Of a DNA stretch of 58,045 nt, positions 9,136 through 17,115 are shown piece after piece. The number at the start of each line of letters is the position of its first letter. Position 1 is the stretch's first letter. The notes beneath the pieces are model-generated. The model ran no database searches, had not been told where the DNA came from, and saw only the letters and a program-made list of their open reading frames with translations. Source of the stretch: Nonomuraea zeae. Lineage in GTDB: Bacteria; Actinomycetota; Actinomycetes; Streptosporangiales; Streptosporangiaceae. The stretch lies in NCBI RefSeq assembly GCF_005889725.1, contig NZ_VCKX01000041.1:1-58045 (forward strand). Direction: 5' to 3'. Both the position numbers and the translations under genes were made by a program.

Positions 9136-10680
9136 ATGACTGCTTCCCCGCACGCGGTGCTCGCTGCGACCTTTGCGCCAGGCGAGACCGCTGTGACGTC
9201 TGCGATGAGGTTCACGCGCGAAGTGATGACCGCGTGGGCCACCGGTGGCGTGCTCCATACTGCCGAACAAGTCGCGGGTGACTTGACGGAGCAGGTCGCT
9301 GACGAGCCATTTGAGGTGATCTGGAAGCATTTTGGGGATGCCGTACAGGTGGAACTGAGGCAGCGAAGCCTCTCGCAGAGTGATCCAAAAGCTCCCTCCG
9401 TGCACGTAGAGGAGTGGGGAGTCACCTTTGCGGGCGATTCCCGTGTCCATTGGGCAAGACTCACGCTACCTGGCTCTGCGGACAGGGTTGCCGCCGAATG
9501 GCTGGAGGAGAGCGCCAGAGGGCCGCACTGGCTGGGGTTCCTGGCTGACGCGAGTGACCTGCTGGCGGGCACTCTCGACCCCGACATGGTGCCCGCGATC
9601 ATCGCCCAGGTGGTGGTGCCGCGGCTGGCGAGCTGGTGCGCCGTCTACACCTCCGACAATGCCGTCGGCCCGCTGCGGATGGTCTATCTGTGGCACGCCG
9701 ACGAGGCCAGGATCGACGGCCTGCGCGAGCAGCTCGCCGACATGGACGTCGGCGCAGCCGACACCCGGGTCACGTCGGCGATCCACCTGCCCGACGCGCA
9801 GGTGCTCGCGGTCCCGCTGACGGCGCGCGGCCGCAGCCTGGGCATGATGTGCCTGGGCCGGCCCGACCGCTTCCCCGACGAGGTCATCCAGTTCGCCGAG
9901 GACATCGGCAGGCGTGCCGCGCTGGCCATGGACAACGCCCGGCTCTACGCCCAGCAGGCCGCCGCCAACCGCGCGCTCCAGCGCAGCCTGCTGCCGCCCA
10001 ACGAGCCCGAGGTCCCCGGGCTCGACTACGGCGTCATCTACGAGCCCGCCGGCGAGGCCAACGAGGTCGGCGGCGACTTCTACGACCTGTTCAAGGCGGG
10101 CGACGACTCGTGGCGGTTCGCGATCGGCGACGTCTGCGGCACCGGCCCCGAGGCCGCCGCCGTGACCGGCCTCGCGCGCCACACGCTGCGGCTGCTGGCC
10201 CGCGAGGGGTACGGCGTGGCCGCCGTGCTCGGTCGGCTCAACCAGGCGATCCTGGAGGAGGGCGAACGGGCCAGGTTCCTCACGTTGCTGCACGGCGACA
10301 TCACCCCCGTGGAGAGCGGGCTGGAGGTGCGCCTGGTGTCGGCGGGGCATCCCGAGGCGCTGCGGCTCAAGCCGAGCGGCAAGGTGGAGGCGGTGACCAC
10401 CCCGCAGTCGCTGCTGGGGGTGTTCCACGAGGTCCTGTTCGAGGCCGACACCATCCACCTGGACCACGGCGACGTGCTGCTGGCCGTGACCGACGGGGTG
10501 ACCGAGCGGCGCTCGGGCGGGCGGCTGCTCGACGACGAGGGCGGCCTGGGCAAGCTGCTGGCCGAGTGCGCGGGCCTGTCGGCCCGGGCGGTGGCCGAGC
10601 GCATCCGCAGGGGCGCCGCGGAGTTCGCCTCCGAGCCGAGCGCCGACGACCTGGCGATCGTGGTCCTGCGCGCCCGCTGA
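9136..10680 (+). CDS. GAF-PP2C (SpoIIE-type) serine phosphatase with N-terminal RsbW-like region
   Basis: The chosen start is ATG 9136, with GGTAGG nine bases upstream; a TTG at 9091 is less likely. The 514-aa product has three parts. Residues about 1-120 resemble a degenerate HATPase_c_2 (RsbW) fold (AMRFTREVMTAWATG). Residues about 140-285 are GAF-like. Residues about 295-512 are a SpoIIE/RsbU PP2C domain with VGGDFYDLF, IGDVCGTGPEAA, TDGVTERR and SADDLAIVVL, all metal-site motifs. Such phosphatases dephosphorylate STAS anti-sigma antagonists. No STAS gene is adjacent, but two lie at 35.1-36.6 kb in the window. It diverges from the hybrid kinase, so the 120-base gap carries both promoters. 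Confidence 0.9.
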   Translation: MTASPHAVLAATFAPGETAVTSAMRFTREVMTAWATGGVLHTAEQVAGDLTEQVADEPFEVIWKHFGDAVQVELRQRSLSQSDPKAPSVHVEEWGVTFAGDSRVHWARLTLPGSADRVAAEWLEESARGPHWLGFLADASDLLAGTLDPDMVPAIIAQVVVPRLASWCAVYTSDNAVGPLRMVYLWHADEARIDGLREQLADMDVGAADTRVTSAIHLPDAQVLAVPLTARGRSLGMMCLGRPDRFPDEVIQFAEDIGRRAALAMDNARLYAQQAAANRALQRSLLPPNEPEVPGLDYGVIYEPAGEANEVGGDFYDLFKAGDDSWRFAIGDVCGTGPEAAAVTGLARHTLRLLAREGYGVAAVLGRLNQAILEEGERARFLTLLHGDITPVESGLEVRLVSAGHPEALRLKPSGKVEAVTTPQSLLGVFHEVLFEADTIHLDHGDVLLAVTDGVTERRSGGRLLDDEGGLGKLLAECAGLSARAVAERIRRGAAEFASEPSADDLAIVVLRAR

Positions 10681-10718
10681 CCTGCGACCGCGGTCGGGCG
10701 CGCCCGCCGGGGTCCCCG

Positions 10719-12485
10719 TCAATGGGTGATGATGTGCTTCCTGGCGAATTCGAGCTGCAGCGCGATCTGCGCGATCCGCTCGGAGACCACCAGGGAGCCC
10801 CGGATGGCGTCGTAGGTGTAGACCTCGTGCTCGCGCCCGTTCTCGGCGAGCATGGCCACGTATTTCTCGATCTGCCGCAGCGGGCAGCGCGTGTCGTTCT
10901 CGCCGGCGAGGATCAGCAGCGGGCTCTTCACCTGGTCCACGTAGGTGATCGGAGAGCTGGCCGCGTACCGCTCCGGCTGCTCGTCGGGCGAGCCGCCCAG
11001 CAGCGCGCGGTGGTAGGCCCGCAGGCTCTCCGCCTCGTCCTCGTAGGAGGTCTGGTGGCAGGCGATGGGCACCGCCGCGATGCCGGCCGTCCACAGGTCC
11101 GGCTGGGTGCCGAGGCCGAGCAGCGTGAGGTAGCCGCCCCACGCCGAGCCCGCCAGCACCATCCGGCAGGGGTCGGCGATGCCCCGGTCGACCACCCACT
11201 GGCGTACGGCGGCCACGTCGGCCAGCTCGATGTGGCCGACGTCGCCGTGCAGCGCGTCGCGCCAGGCCGAGCCGTAGCCGGTCGAGCCGCGGTAGTTGAC
11301 GCGTACGACCGCGAAGCCCGCGTCCACCCAGGCCGCCACCTCGGGTGAGAAGGAGTCGCGGTCGTGTGCCGTCGGGCCGCCGTGCAGCAGGAAGACCGCC
11401 GGGAACGGCGCGGCGCCGACCTCCGGCTTGGAGACCAGCGCGTGGATGCGGCCGCCGGGGCCCTCGACGTCCACGTCCTCGACCGGCACGCTCGGCGGCG
11501 CGGCCGGGCCGCTGGCGTTGACCACGACCTGGCCGGTGCTCGATCGGATGACCGGCGGCCGGGAGGCGCTGGACCAGGAGTATTCGACGTGGCCGCCGGG
11601 CCGGGGCGCCGCCTCGTCGATCACGCCGTGCGGGGTGTCGATGAGGGTCAGGCCGCCGCCCGCGAGGTCGTAGCGGTGCAGGTAGCTGCGGGCCCGGTCG
11701 TCGCGCAGGATGAGCAGGCCGCGGCCGTCGTCGTACCACTCGGCCGCGAGGTCGCCCGAGTCCTTCAGCCAGATCTCGCGCTGCTCGCCGGTCGCCGGGT
11801 CCCAGACCAGGGGCTCGTGGCGGTGGCGGCGTTCGTGCAGGGCGAGCAGGCGCCGGTCGCCCGCGACCGGGGCGAAGCTCAGGCCGATCACGCCCTTGCT
11901 CGGGCCGTCGTGCAGCTCGCCGACCGTCTCGCCGCTCTGGCGGACCACCCGTAGCGCCGGGTGGCGGAAGTCGCCGTACTCGCCGTGGTTGATCGCGATC
12001 AGGGAGCCGTCGAGCGACATGGCGGCGACCCAGGCGGCCTCGGTGTTCTCGTACAGCAGGCGGTCCGTGCCGCCGTTCTGGACCAGGTGGATGCGGAACG
12101 AGCCGCCGCTGGCCAGGCTGATCGCCGCGACGCCCGTCGTGGACAGCGCGATGCCGCCGGGCTGGCCGGGCGGCAGGCCGGGGGCGACGGGCTCGTCGGG
12201 CCCGCCGGTGAACGGCTGGCGCATCCATCCGCCGAACTCGTCCCCGTCGGTGTCGGCGAACCAGTAGATCCACTGGCCGGTGGGGTCGATGGCGGCGTAC
12301 GCGGTGCCCTTGGGCCTGTCGGTGACCTGGCGGGTGGCGCCCGTCACGCGGTCCCAGGCGTAGACCTCCCACGTGCCAGTGGCGTTGGAGCGGTAGACGG
12401 AGCGGTTCGGGGCCTGGCGCGCCCAGGACGGCAGCGTCATGCGCGACGCCCGGAACCTGGCCTGCCAGCGTTCCTCCGCCTTCAT
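10719..12485 (-). CDS. S9 prolyl-oligopeptidase-family protein, apparently catalytically dead
   Basis: The 588-aa product starts at ATG 12485 behind GGGAGGGGG. The N-terminal about 340 residues form a beta-propeller (GTWEVYAWDRVTG, then DPTGQWIYWFAD). The C-terminal about 240 are an alpha/beta hydrolase (FLLHGGPTAHDRDSF, then VRVNYRGSTGYG). In the family the nucleophile lies in GxSxGG; here the aligned sequence is LAGSAWGGY, with Ala448 at the nucleophile position. The family His lies in EGH; here it is IRGS, with Gly563. The Asp is kept (Asp531 in AGENDTRCP). The Ser-Asp and Asp-His spacings (83 and 32) fit acylaminoacyl-peptidase-like members. No signal peptide is seen. It is either a binding protein derived from a peptidase or it uses Ser447 in a shifted register. 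Confidence 0.88.
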   Translation of the reverse strand: MKAEERWQARFRASRMTLPSWARQAPNRSVYRSNATGTWEVYAWDRVTGATRQVTDRPKGTAYAAIDPTGQWIYWFADTDGDEFGGWMRQPFTGGPDEPVAPGLPPGQPGGIALSTTGVAAISLASGGSFRIHLVQNGGTDRLLYENTEAAWVAAMSLDGSLIAINHGEYGDFRHPALRVVRQSGETVGELHDGPSKGVIGLSFAPVAGDRRLLALHERRHRHEPLVWDPATGEQREIWLKDSGDLAAEWYDDGRGLLILRDDRARSYLHRYDLAGGGLTLIDTPHGVIDEAAPRPGGHVEYSWSSASRPPVIRSSTGQVVVNASGPAAPPSVPVEDVDVEGPGGRIHALVSKPEVGAAPFPAVFLLHGGPTAHDRDSFSPEVAAWVDAGFAVVRVNYRGSTGYGSAWRDALHGDVGHIELADVAAVRQWVVDRGIADPCRMVLAGSAWGGYLTLLGLGTQPDLWTAGIAAVPIACHQTSYEDEAESLRAYHRALLGGSPDEQPERYAASSPITYVDQVKSPLLILAGENDTRCPLRQIEKYVAMLAENGREHEVYTYDAIRGSLVVSERIAQIALQLEFARKHIITH

Positions 12486-12647
12486 CCGGCGCGCCCCCTC
12501 CCTTTGAAGTCCCGCGCCTCCGGGCGAGGGATGCCGTCCAGTATTGCGCCTGCGTCGGGGAAATACTTGGAGAATGTGGGGGAATTTCGGACTAAATGCC
12601 CCATCAGTAACACCAGTCGCACATGCCCGTCAAGAAACGGGTCTTGA

Positions 12648-13670
12648 TCAGCGGGCCGGCTCGAAGGTAGACAGATGAAAAGCCGCTCGGGTAACTACTT
12701 TTTGTTGGCTATTCGCGACATTCCGCGAGACATATCCCGCGATTCGCGCATCCAGCTCCGCCGCGTCGGTATGCCATGCGCTCGGGCCCATCCCGATGAC
12801 CTGCGCGATGTCCTCATGACCCAGCTCCATCTCGAACTCGATCGAGCGCCGCCCGGTCTCCGCGAAGCCCTCCAGGCTGCGCGCGACCCTGCGGTCCTTC
12901 TCCTCGTCCACGGAGAGCAGTCCGAGCTCCTCGACCAGCGGGCTCAGGTGCGTCCTGGCAGGCGTGACGACCACCACCACTCCACCGGGCCGCAGGATCC
13001 TGCCGAACTCCGGCCCGTTCCTGGGCGCGAACACGTCGATCACCACATCGGCCACCCCGTCCCGGATCGGGAGCGGCCGCCACACGTCCGCCACGAACGC
13101 CCCCATCCTCGGATGCGCCCGCGCCGCCCTGCGTACAGCGTGCTTGGACACATCGAAAGCCATCCCGACGCCATCGTTGACCGCGTTGAGCGCGGCCACC
13201 AGGTAGTGTCCGGTGCCCGCGCCGGCGTCGACGATCACCGGCGCGGCCCTGCCCGCCGCGCGACGATCATCGACGAACACCGGCTGCCGCGCGGGACCTC
13301 CTGGCCCCATGCCGTAACCGGCCTCCACTCCAGCCCCACGGTACGCCCTAAGCTCCGCGCCGTCATTCGTTTCGGTAGAGGACTCATGTTCTGTTGGAAC
13401 GTTCTCCGCCCCTGTGCACGCCCGCACACTTTCCGCCACGGCGGCGGTCAGGGGAGCGTAATGCCCGGCGTCGAGGAAGGCGGCCCGCGCGGCCACCATC
13501 GCCGCGCTGTCGGCGGTGCCGGGCGGCCTGGAGCCGACCAGCAGGCTGACGTATCCCTGCCTGGCCACGTCGAACGCGTGCCCTTGCGCGCATCGCAGCG
13601 CGGAGCCGCCGAGCCGCACGCCGGAGCGGCAGACGGGGCAGATCAGGTAGTCGACGATGTCAGCCAGCAT
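12648..13670 (-). CDS. 23S rRNA (guanine-N1)-methyltransferase RlmA-like, with insertion
   Basis: ATG 13670 has AGGAG nine bases upstream; the frame extends to 13718 without a better start. The product is 340 aa. An N-terminal zinc site (C11, C14, C27, H31: CPVC, then CAQGHAFD) and a class I SAM fold (DAGAGTGHYL at 148-157) match the RlmA/TlrB family, which methylates G745/G748 of 23S rRNA. Residues about 87-143 between the two are a low-complexity insertion with codons (ACA, GAA, CAT, AAT) atypical for the region. It lies downstream of rho on the same strand, separated by the tandem repeats at 13698-13794. Confidence 0.88.
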   Translation of the reverse strand: MLADIVDYLICPVCRSGVRLGGSALRCAQGHAFDVARQGYVSLLVGSRPPGTADSAAMVAARAAFLDAGHYAPLTAAVAESVRACTGAENVPTEHESSTETNDGAELRAYRGAGVEAGYGMGPGGPARQPVFVDDRRAAGRAAPVIVDAGAGTGHYLVAALNAVNDGVGMAFDVSKHAVRRAARAHPRMGAFVADVWRPLPIRDGVADVVIDVFAPRNGPEFGRILRPGGVVVVVTPARTHLSPLVEELGLLSVDEEKDRRVARSLEGFAETGRRSIEFEMELGHEDIAQVIGMGPSAWHTDAAELDARIAGYVSRNVANSQQKVVTRAAFHLSTFEPAR

Positions 13671-13697
13671 GGGCCCATTCTCCTGGGCGGGGGCCGC

Positions 13698-13794
13698 ACG
13701 CCAGGCGCCGGCCTTCAAGAGGACGCCAGGCGCCGGCCTTCAAGGAGGACGTCAGCGGCCTCTAGGAGGACCTCAGGCGCCGGCCTCAAGGAGG
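13698..13794. repeat. Tandem copies of the rho 3' end
   Basis: Four imperfect units (13698-13722, 13723-13748, 13749-13769, 13770-13794) share CAGGCGCCGGCCTTCAAGGA or a shortened form ending in GAGG. The last unit encodes the C-terminal residues LLEAGA and the stop of Rho. The other three are extra copies downstream of the stop, before the methyltransferase start. The units carry GGCGCCGGCC inverted symmetry and CCTCCT in the transcript. Confidence 0.8.
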
Positions 13795-14876
13795 AACGCG
13801 GCGTTGGAGGAGGTGGAGCGGAGCTTGCCGATGAGGACTTCGAGCCCCTGCTGCTTGTCGAGCGAGGTGAGCATCCGGCGCAGCCGCCAGATCACCTGCC
13901 GCTCCTCGGGGTGCAGCAGGATCTCCTCGCGCCGCGTCCCCGAGGCGTCGAGGTCCACGGCCGGGAACAGCCGCCGCTCGGCCAGGTCCCTGGCGAGGTG
14001 CAGCTCCATGTTGCCGGTGCCCTTGAACTCCTCGTAGAGGTTGTTGTCCATCCGCGACCCCGTGTCCACGAGGGCGGTGGCGAGGATGGTGAGCGAGCCG
14101 CCGCCCTCGACGTTGCGCGCGGCGCCGAAGAAGCGCTTGGGCGGGTACAGCGCGCGGGCGTCGATGCCACCGGTCAGCACGCGCCCGCCGCTGGGCGCCA
14201 GGTTGTTGTAGGCGCGGCCCAGCCGCGTCAGGGAGTCCAGCAGCACCACCACGTCGCGTCCGGCCTCCACGAGCCGCTTGGCGCGCTCGATGGCCAGCTC
14301 CGCGATGGCCGCGTGGTCGCGGTCGGGATGGTCGAAGGTCGAAGAGAAGACCTCGCCGTCGATCGAGGCGCGCATCTCGGTGACCTCCTCGGGCCGCTCG
14401 CCCACCAGGAGGACCATGAGGTGCACCTCGGGGTGGTTGCGGACGATCCCGGCGGCCAGCGCCTGCAGGACCATGGTCTTGCCGGCCTTGGGCGGCGCCA
14501 CGATGAGGCCGCGCTGCCCCTTGCCGATGGGCGCGAACAGGTCGATGACGCGGGTGCTGAGCGACTCGGTCTCGATGTTGAGCCGCTCGGTCGGGTGCAC
14601 GGGGGTGAGGTCGGCGAAATGGGGGCGGCCCCGCCACTGCGTGGCGCCGTTGACCGACTCGACGCCGATGAGCTTGCTGCCCGCGAAGGAGGCGACGATC
14701 TCGTCGCCGGCCCGCAGGTCGTACTGCCGGACCCGGTCGGGCGGCAGCCGTACGTCGGCCGAGCTCGGAAGGTGTTCGGCCCGGAGGAACGCGGAATTGT
14801 CGCGAACGTCCAGAAGCCCCGTCACCTGCCGGATCGGCACGCCCGTACGCTGTTCAGGAATGGTTTGTACAGACAT
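13773..14876 (-). CDS. rho: Short transcription termination factor Rho
   Basis: The 367-aa product starts at ATG 14876 behind AGGGG. Residues about 15-65 are the cold-shock-like RNA-binding domain ([15 protein letters not shown]). The rest is the RecA-type motor with Walker A APPKAGKT, Walker B ([16 protein letters not shown]) and the R-loop region ([22 protein letters not shown]). Typical actinobacterial Rho has a long, charged N-terminal extension and exceeds 600 aa; this one lacks it and also the Rho_N helical domain. It may be a second, compact Rho rather than the main one (inference). A long leader with its own promoter candidate lies upstream. Confidence 0.92.
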   Translation of the reverse strand: MSVQTIPEQRTGVPIRQVTGLLDVRDNSAFLRAEHLPSSADVRLPPDRVRQYDLRAGDEIVASFAGSKLIGVESVNGATQWRGRPHFADLTPVHPTERLNIETESLSTRVIDLFAPIGKGQRGLIVAPPKAGKTMVLQALAAGIVRNHPEVHLMVLLVGERPEEVTEMRASIDGEVFSSTFDHPDRDHAAIAELAIERAKRLVEAGRDVVVLLDSLTRLGRAYNNLAPSGGRVLTGGIDARALYPPKRFFGAARNVEGGGSLTILATALVDTGSRMDNNLYEEFKGTGNMELHLARDLAERRLFPAVDLDASGTRREEILLHPEERQVIWRLRRMLTSLDKQQGLEVLIGKLRSTSSNAAFLLEAGA

Positions 14877-15008
14877 GATGAAACCCCTTGGGGGAGTACG
14901 CCGAAACCCAGCACGGGCCGGCGGGTAATGAAGGAAGCCGGGCCCCTCAACTCGGGGCGGGGCGACACATGAAGAGCAGCGGAGCTTTCGAGCTCAACGC
15001 TTGATGGC

Positions 15009-15036
15009 AAGATACCACACGCTCTGACCTACCCAA
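15009..15036 (-). promoter_or_regulatory. Candidate rho promoter and leader
   Basis: On the minus strand TTGGGT (15036-15031), a 16-base spacer and TATCTT (15014-15009) fit a housekeeping promoter. The implied leader to ATG 14876 is about 125 nt. It holds a GAGCT/AGCTC hairpin (14985-14998) and a C-rich stretch with CCCCGAGTTGAGGGG. Autoregulated rho leaders are known in other bacteria; here that is inference. In the rest of 14877-15279 I see only a TGCAGG/CCTGCA inverted repeat (15210-15224) and no long gene. Confidence 0.4.
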
Positions 15037-15279
15037 CGCCTAGCCCTCTTGGACTATTCCCGGGCGGTTCTCGTGTCTTCTTCAGCGAACACGCGGCAAA
15101 GCGCGTGACAATGGTTTTCTCGGCACCGTCCTGCGAGGAAAATTACCGCGGCCGGTGTATCGCAGGACACAGAACCCGCATCCGTGCAGCGTCATCGTGT
15201 CAAGTGACATGCAGGATCCCTGCAACTCGGTGGGGGTTCCATAGGACCACCAGAAAGAACTCCTTGGGGGAGCGACACC

Positions 15280-15420
15280 ATGAAGACCGTCAACTGCCCG
15301 CGGTGCCACCACGAGCTCGACGAAGGCCCGATCATGTACAGGTGCGCCCACTGCTGCCGCGCCGTCTACGCCGCCGACCTCGAGAACGAGTACGTCCCGG
15401 CCCAGCCCGTCGCCGCCTGA
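15280..15420 (+). CDS. 46-aa zinc-ribbon protein
   Basis: ATG 15280 follows GGGGGAG at an 8-base spacing and the frame ends at TGA 15418-15420. The protein has two CxxC pairs, CPRC (residues 6-9) and CAHC (22-25), 12 residues apart, which is a zinc-ribbon arrangement, and then a short acidic tail. Codon use is strongly GC3. It is free-standing, with only 37 bases to the next gene, so it may be cotranscribed with the metallo-hydrolase. Function unknown; it could bind nucleic acid or protein. Confidence 0.75.
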   Translation: MKTVNCPRCHHELDEGPIMYRCAHCCRAVYAADLENEYVPAQPVAA

Positions 15421-15457
15421 CCGCGCCCGGCTCCGGGCGGCCCCGTACTCTGATGCG

Positions 15458-16198
15458 GTGCCGCATCAACCGATAACCGTGTCCGGCGTCGAGGTGACAC
15501 CCCTCTGTGACGCCGTGGGCCCGATGGGAGCGGCGATCCGCCGCCCGCTCGACGAGATGTTCCCCGGCTCGGGGCTCCAGGACGAGCCGTGGGTCCTGCA
15601 CTTCCACTGCTATCTCCTGCGCGACGCGGCAGGCCGCCTGACCCTGGTCGACACCGGCATCGGCGGCCACGACTCCCCCGCGTCCAGCTGGGCGCCGGTT
15701 CCCGGCACGCTGGCCGGTGAGCTCGCCGCGGCCGGCGTCACGCCCGCCGAGATCAGCACCGTCATCCTGACCCACCTGCACAGCGACCACGCCTCGGGCG
15801 CGGTCACGGACGGCGGCCCGGCCTTCGAGAACGCCCGCTACGTGCTCCAGCAGGACGAGCTGGACGCGGCCAAGGGCGCGATGCTCGACCAGGTCGTCGC
15901 CAGGATCAAGGACCGGTTGCACGTCGTCGACGGCGACGCCGAGGTCGCGCCCGGCATCCACGTGCACTCCGCGCCGGGCCACACCCCCGGGCACCAGATC
16001 GCCAGGACCGGCGACCTCGCCATGACCGGCGACCTCGTGCTCCACCCGGTGCAACTGGCCGACCCGAGCATCCGCTACCTCTATGACGACGACCACGAGG
16101 CGGCCGGGCGCACCCGCGCCGAGGTGCTCGGCGGGCTCAGGGCCGAGCGGGCGATTCTCGCCACGGCTCACTTCAGCGAGCCGTTCCTGCGCCTTTGA
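15458..16198 (+). CDS. MBL-fold metallo-hydrolase
   Basis: The 246-aa product starts at GTG 15458. It has the metallo-beta-lactamase signature THLHSDH, the following metal ligands in HSAPGHTPGH and MTGDLVLHP, and a late His in ILATAHFSEPF. The pattern is that of the lactonase/AttM-like branch (LVDTGIGG before the motif). The substrate is unknown; lactones or thioesters are typical. It is cytoplasmic, with no signal peptide. Confidence 0.9.
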   Translation: MPHQPITVSGVEVTPLCDAVGPMGAAIRRPLDEMFPGSGLQDEPWVLHFHCYLLRDAAGRLTLVDTGIGGHDSPASSWAPVPGTLAGELAAAGVTPAEISTVILTHLHSDHASGAVTDGGPAFENARYVLQQDELDAAKGAMLDQVVARIKDRLHVVDGDAEVAPGIHVHSAPGHTPGHQIARTGDLAMTGDLVLHPVQLADPSIRYLYDDDHEAAGRTRAEVLGGLRAERAILATAHFSEPFLRL

Positions 16199-16224
16199 CA
16201 GGTTTCCCGGCAACATGTGTGTCC

Positions 16225-17091
16225 ATGAAGATTCGCGTTGTGGCCGGTGTCGCACTCGGCGCCGCACTGGTGATCCCCTCCGCCGCGTCAGCGTCCGCGG
16301 CACCCGAGCTGTCGGGCGCCGCCGTCTATGCGAGCACGGGCAACCAGCTCAGCCGGTACGAAGCGGGCGAATGGAGCACGCTCGCCAAGACAGGCACCAT
16401 GCCGCAGTTCTCCGCCTCACCCGACGGCAAGAAGGCCGCCTGGGTGACGGCGGGCGGCAAGCTCCAGATCAAGCAGGATGGCAGGACCACGACCGTCGTG
16501 TCCGGGCTCCAGGGCGGCACGCCGTGCCTGACCCCGGTCTGGTCGCCTGACTCGGCCAGGGTGGCGTACGCGGCCGGAAGCACGATCATGTCGGTCAAGG
16601 CGGACGGCAGCGGCGCCCCGCGCAAGCTGGGCGCCTCCGCGGGCGTCTGCCACCTGGCCTGGTCGGCGAACGGCCGTTACGTCGCCGGCTACAGCGGCGA
16701 GGCCGACGCCCTCTACCGGCTCGACGTCACCACCGGGAAGTCCGCCAAGGCCAAGGGCGTCAAGCTCGTCACCCACCTGCAGAGCCTGTCGCCCGACGGC
16801 CGCAAGGCGGTCGTGGAGTTCCCCCAGCACCCCGACGCGCTGGGTGACGGCAGCTGGCCGACGTACTTCAAGCCGGTCGTCGTGGACATGGTGACGGGCA
16901 AGCGGCAGAGCCCGGCGGTCAAGGGCAAGCTGCTCGGGGCGTTCTATCTGGCCGACGGCCGGCTGGTCGTCAGGGTCGGCGGCGCGCAGCACAACACGCT
17001 GGTCGTGCTCGACGGCGCGGGCAAGGAGGTCCAGCGGGTCGCCGAGCCCGCCAAGGCGCGCAAGCTGGCGCTGCTGCAGGTGCTGCCGTAG
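16225..17091 (+). CDS. Secreted TolB-like beta-propeller protein
   Basis: ATG 16225 gives 288 aa. Residues 1-27 are a classical signal peptide (MKIRVVAGVALGAALVIP, then SAASASAAP). The mature part contains TolB/WD40-like blades (PQFSASPDGKKAAWV, PVWSPDSARVAYA, LAWSANGRYVAGY, QSLSPDGRKAVVEF). Two Cys lie at the blade junctions (TPCLTP, GVCHLAW). No enzymatic domain is present, so a binding or scaffolding role outside the cell is likely. It starts 27 bases after the MBL gene. The ribosome binding site is weak. Confidence 0.85.
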   Translation: MKIRVVAGVALGAALVIPSAASASAAPELSGAAVYASTGNQLSRYEAGEWSTLAKTGTMPQFSASPDGKKAAWVTAGGKLQIKQDGRTTTVVSGLQGGTPCLTPVWSPDSARVAYAAGSTIMSVKADGSGAPRKLGASAGVCHLAWSANGRYVAGYSGEADALYRLDVTTGKSAKAKGVKLVTHLQSLSPDGRKAVVEFPQHPDALGDGSWPTYFKPVVVDMVTGKRQSPAVKGKLLGAFYLADGRLVVRVGGAQHNTLVVLDGAGKEVQRVAEPAKARKLALLQVLP

Positions 17092-17115
17092 CCGCCTGAC
17101 GCGGCCTCCCTGGGC

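Noticed and set aside
9466..12372. 968-codon minus-strand frame across the phosphatase and S9 genes
   Set aside because: It spans two genes on opposite strands and has an Arg/Pro-rich translation without motifs.
12675..14972. 765-codon plus-strand frame across the methyltransferase and rho
   Set aside because: It is a shadow of two well-supported minus-strand genes.
14822..15010. 62-codon frame in the rho leader
   Set aside because: It starts at TTG without a ribosome binding site and overlaps the rho start; a leader peptide cannot be excluded but is unsupported.
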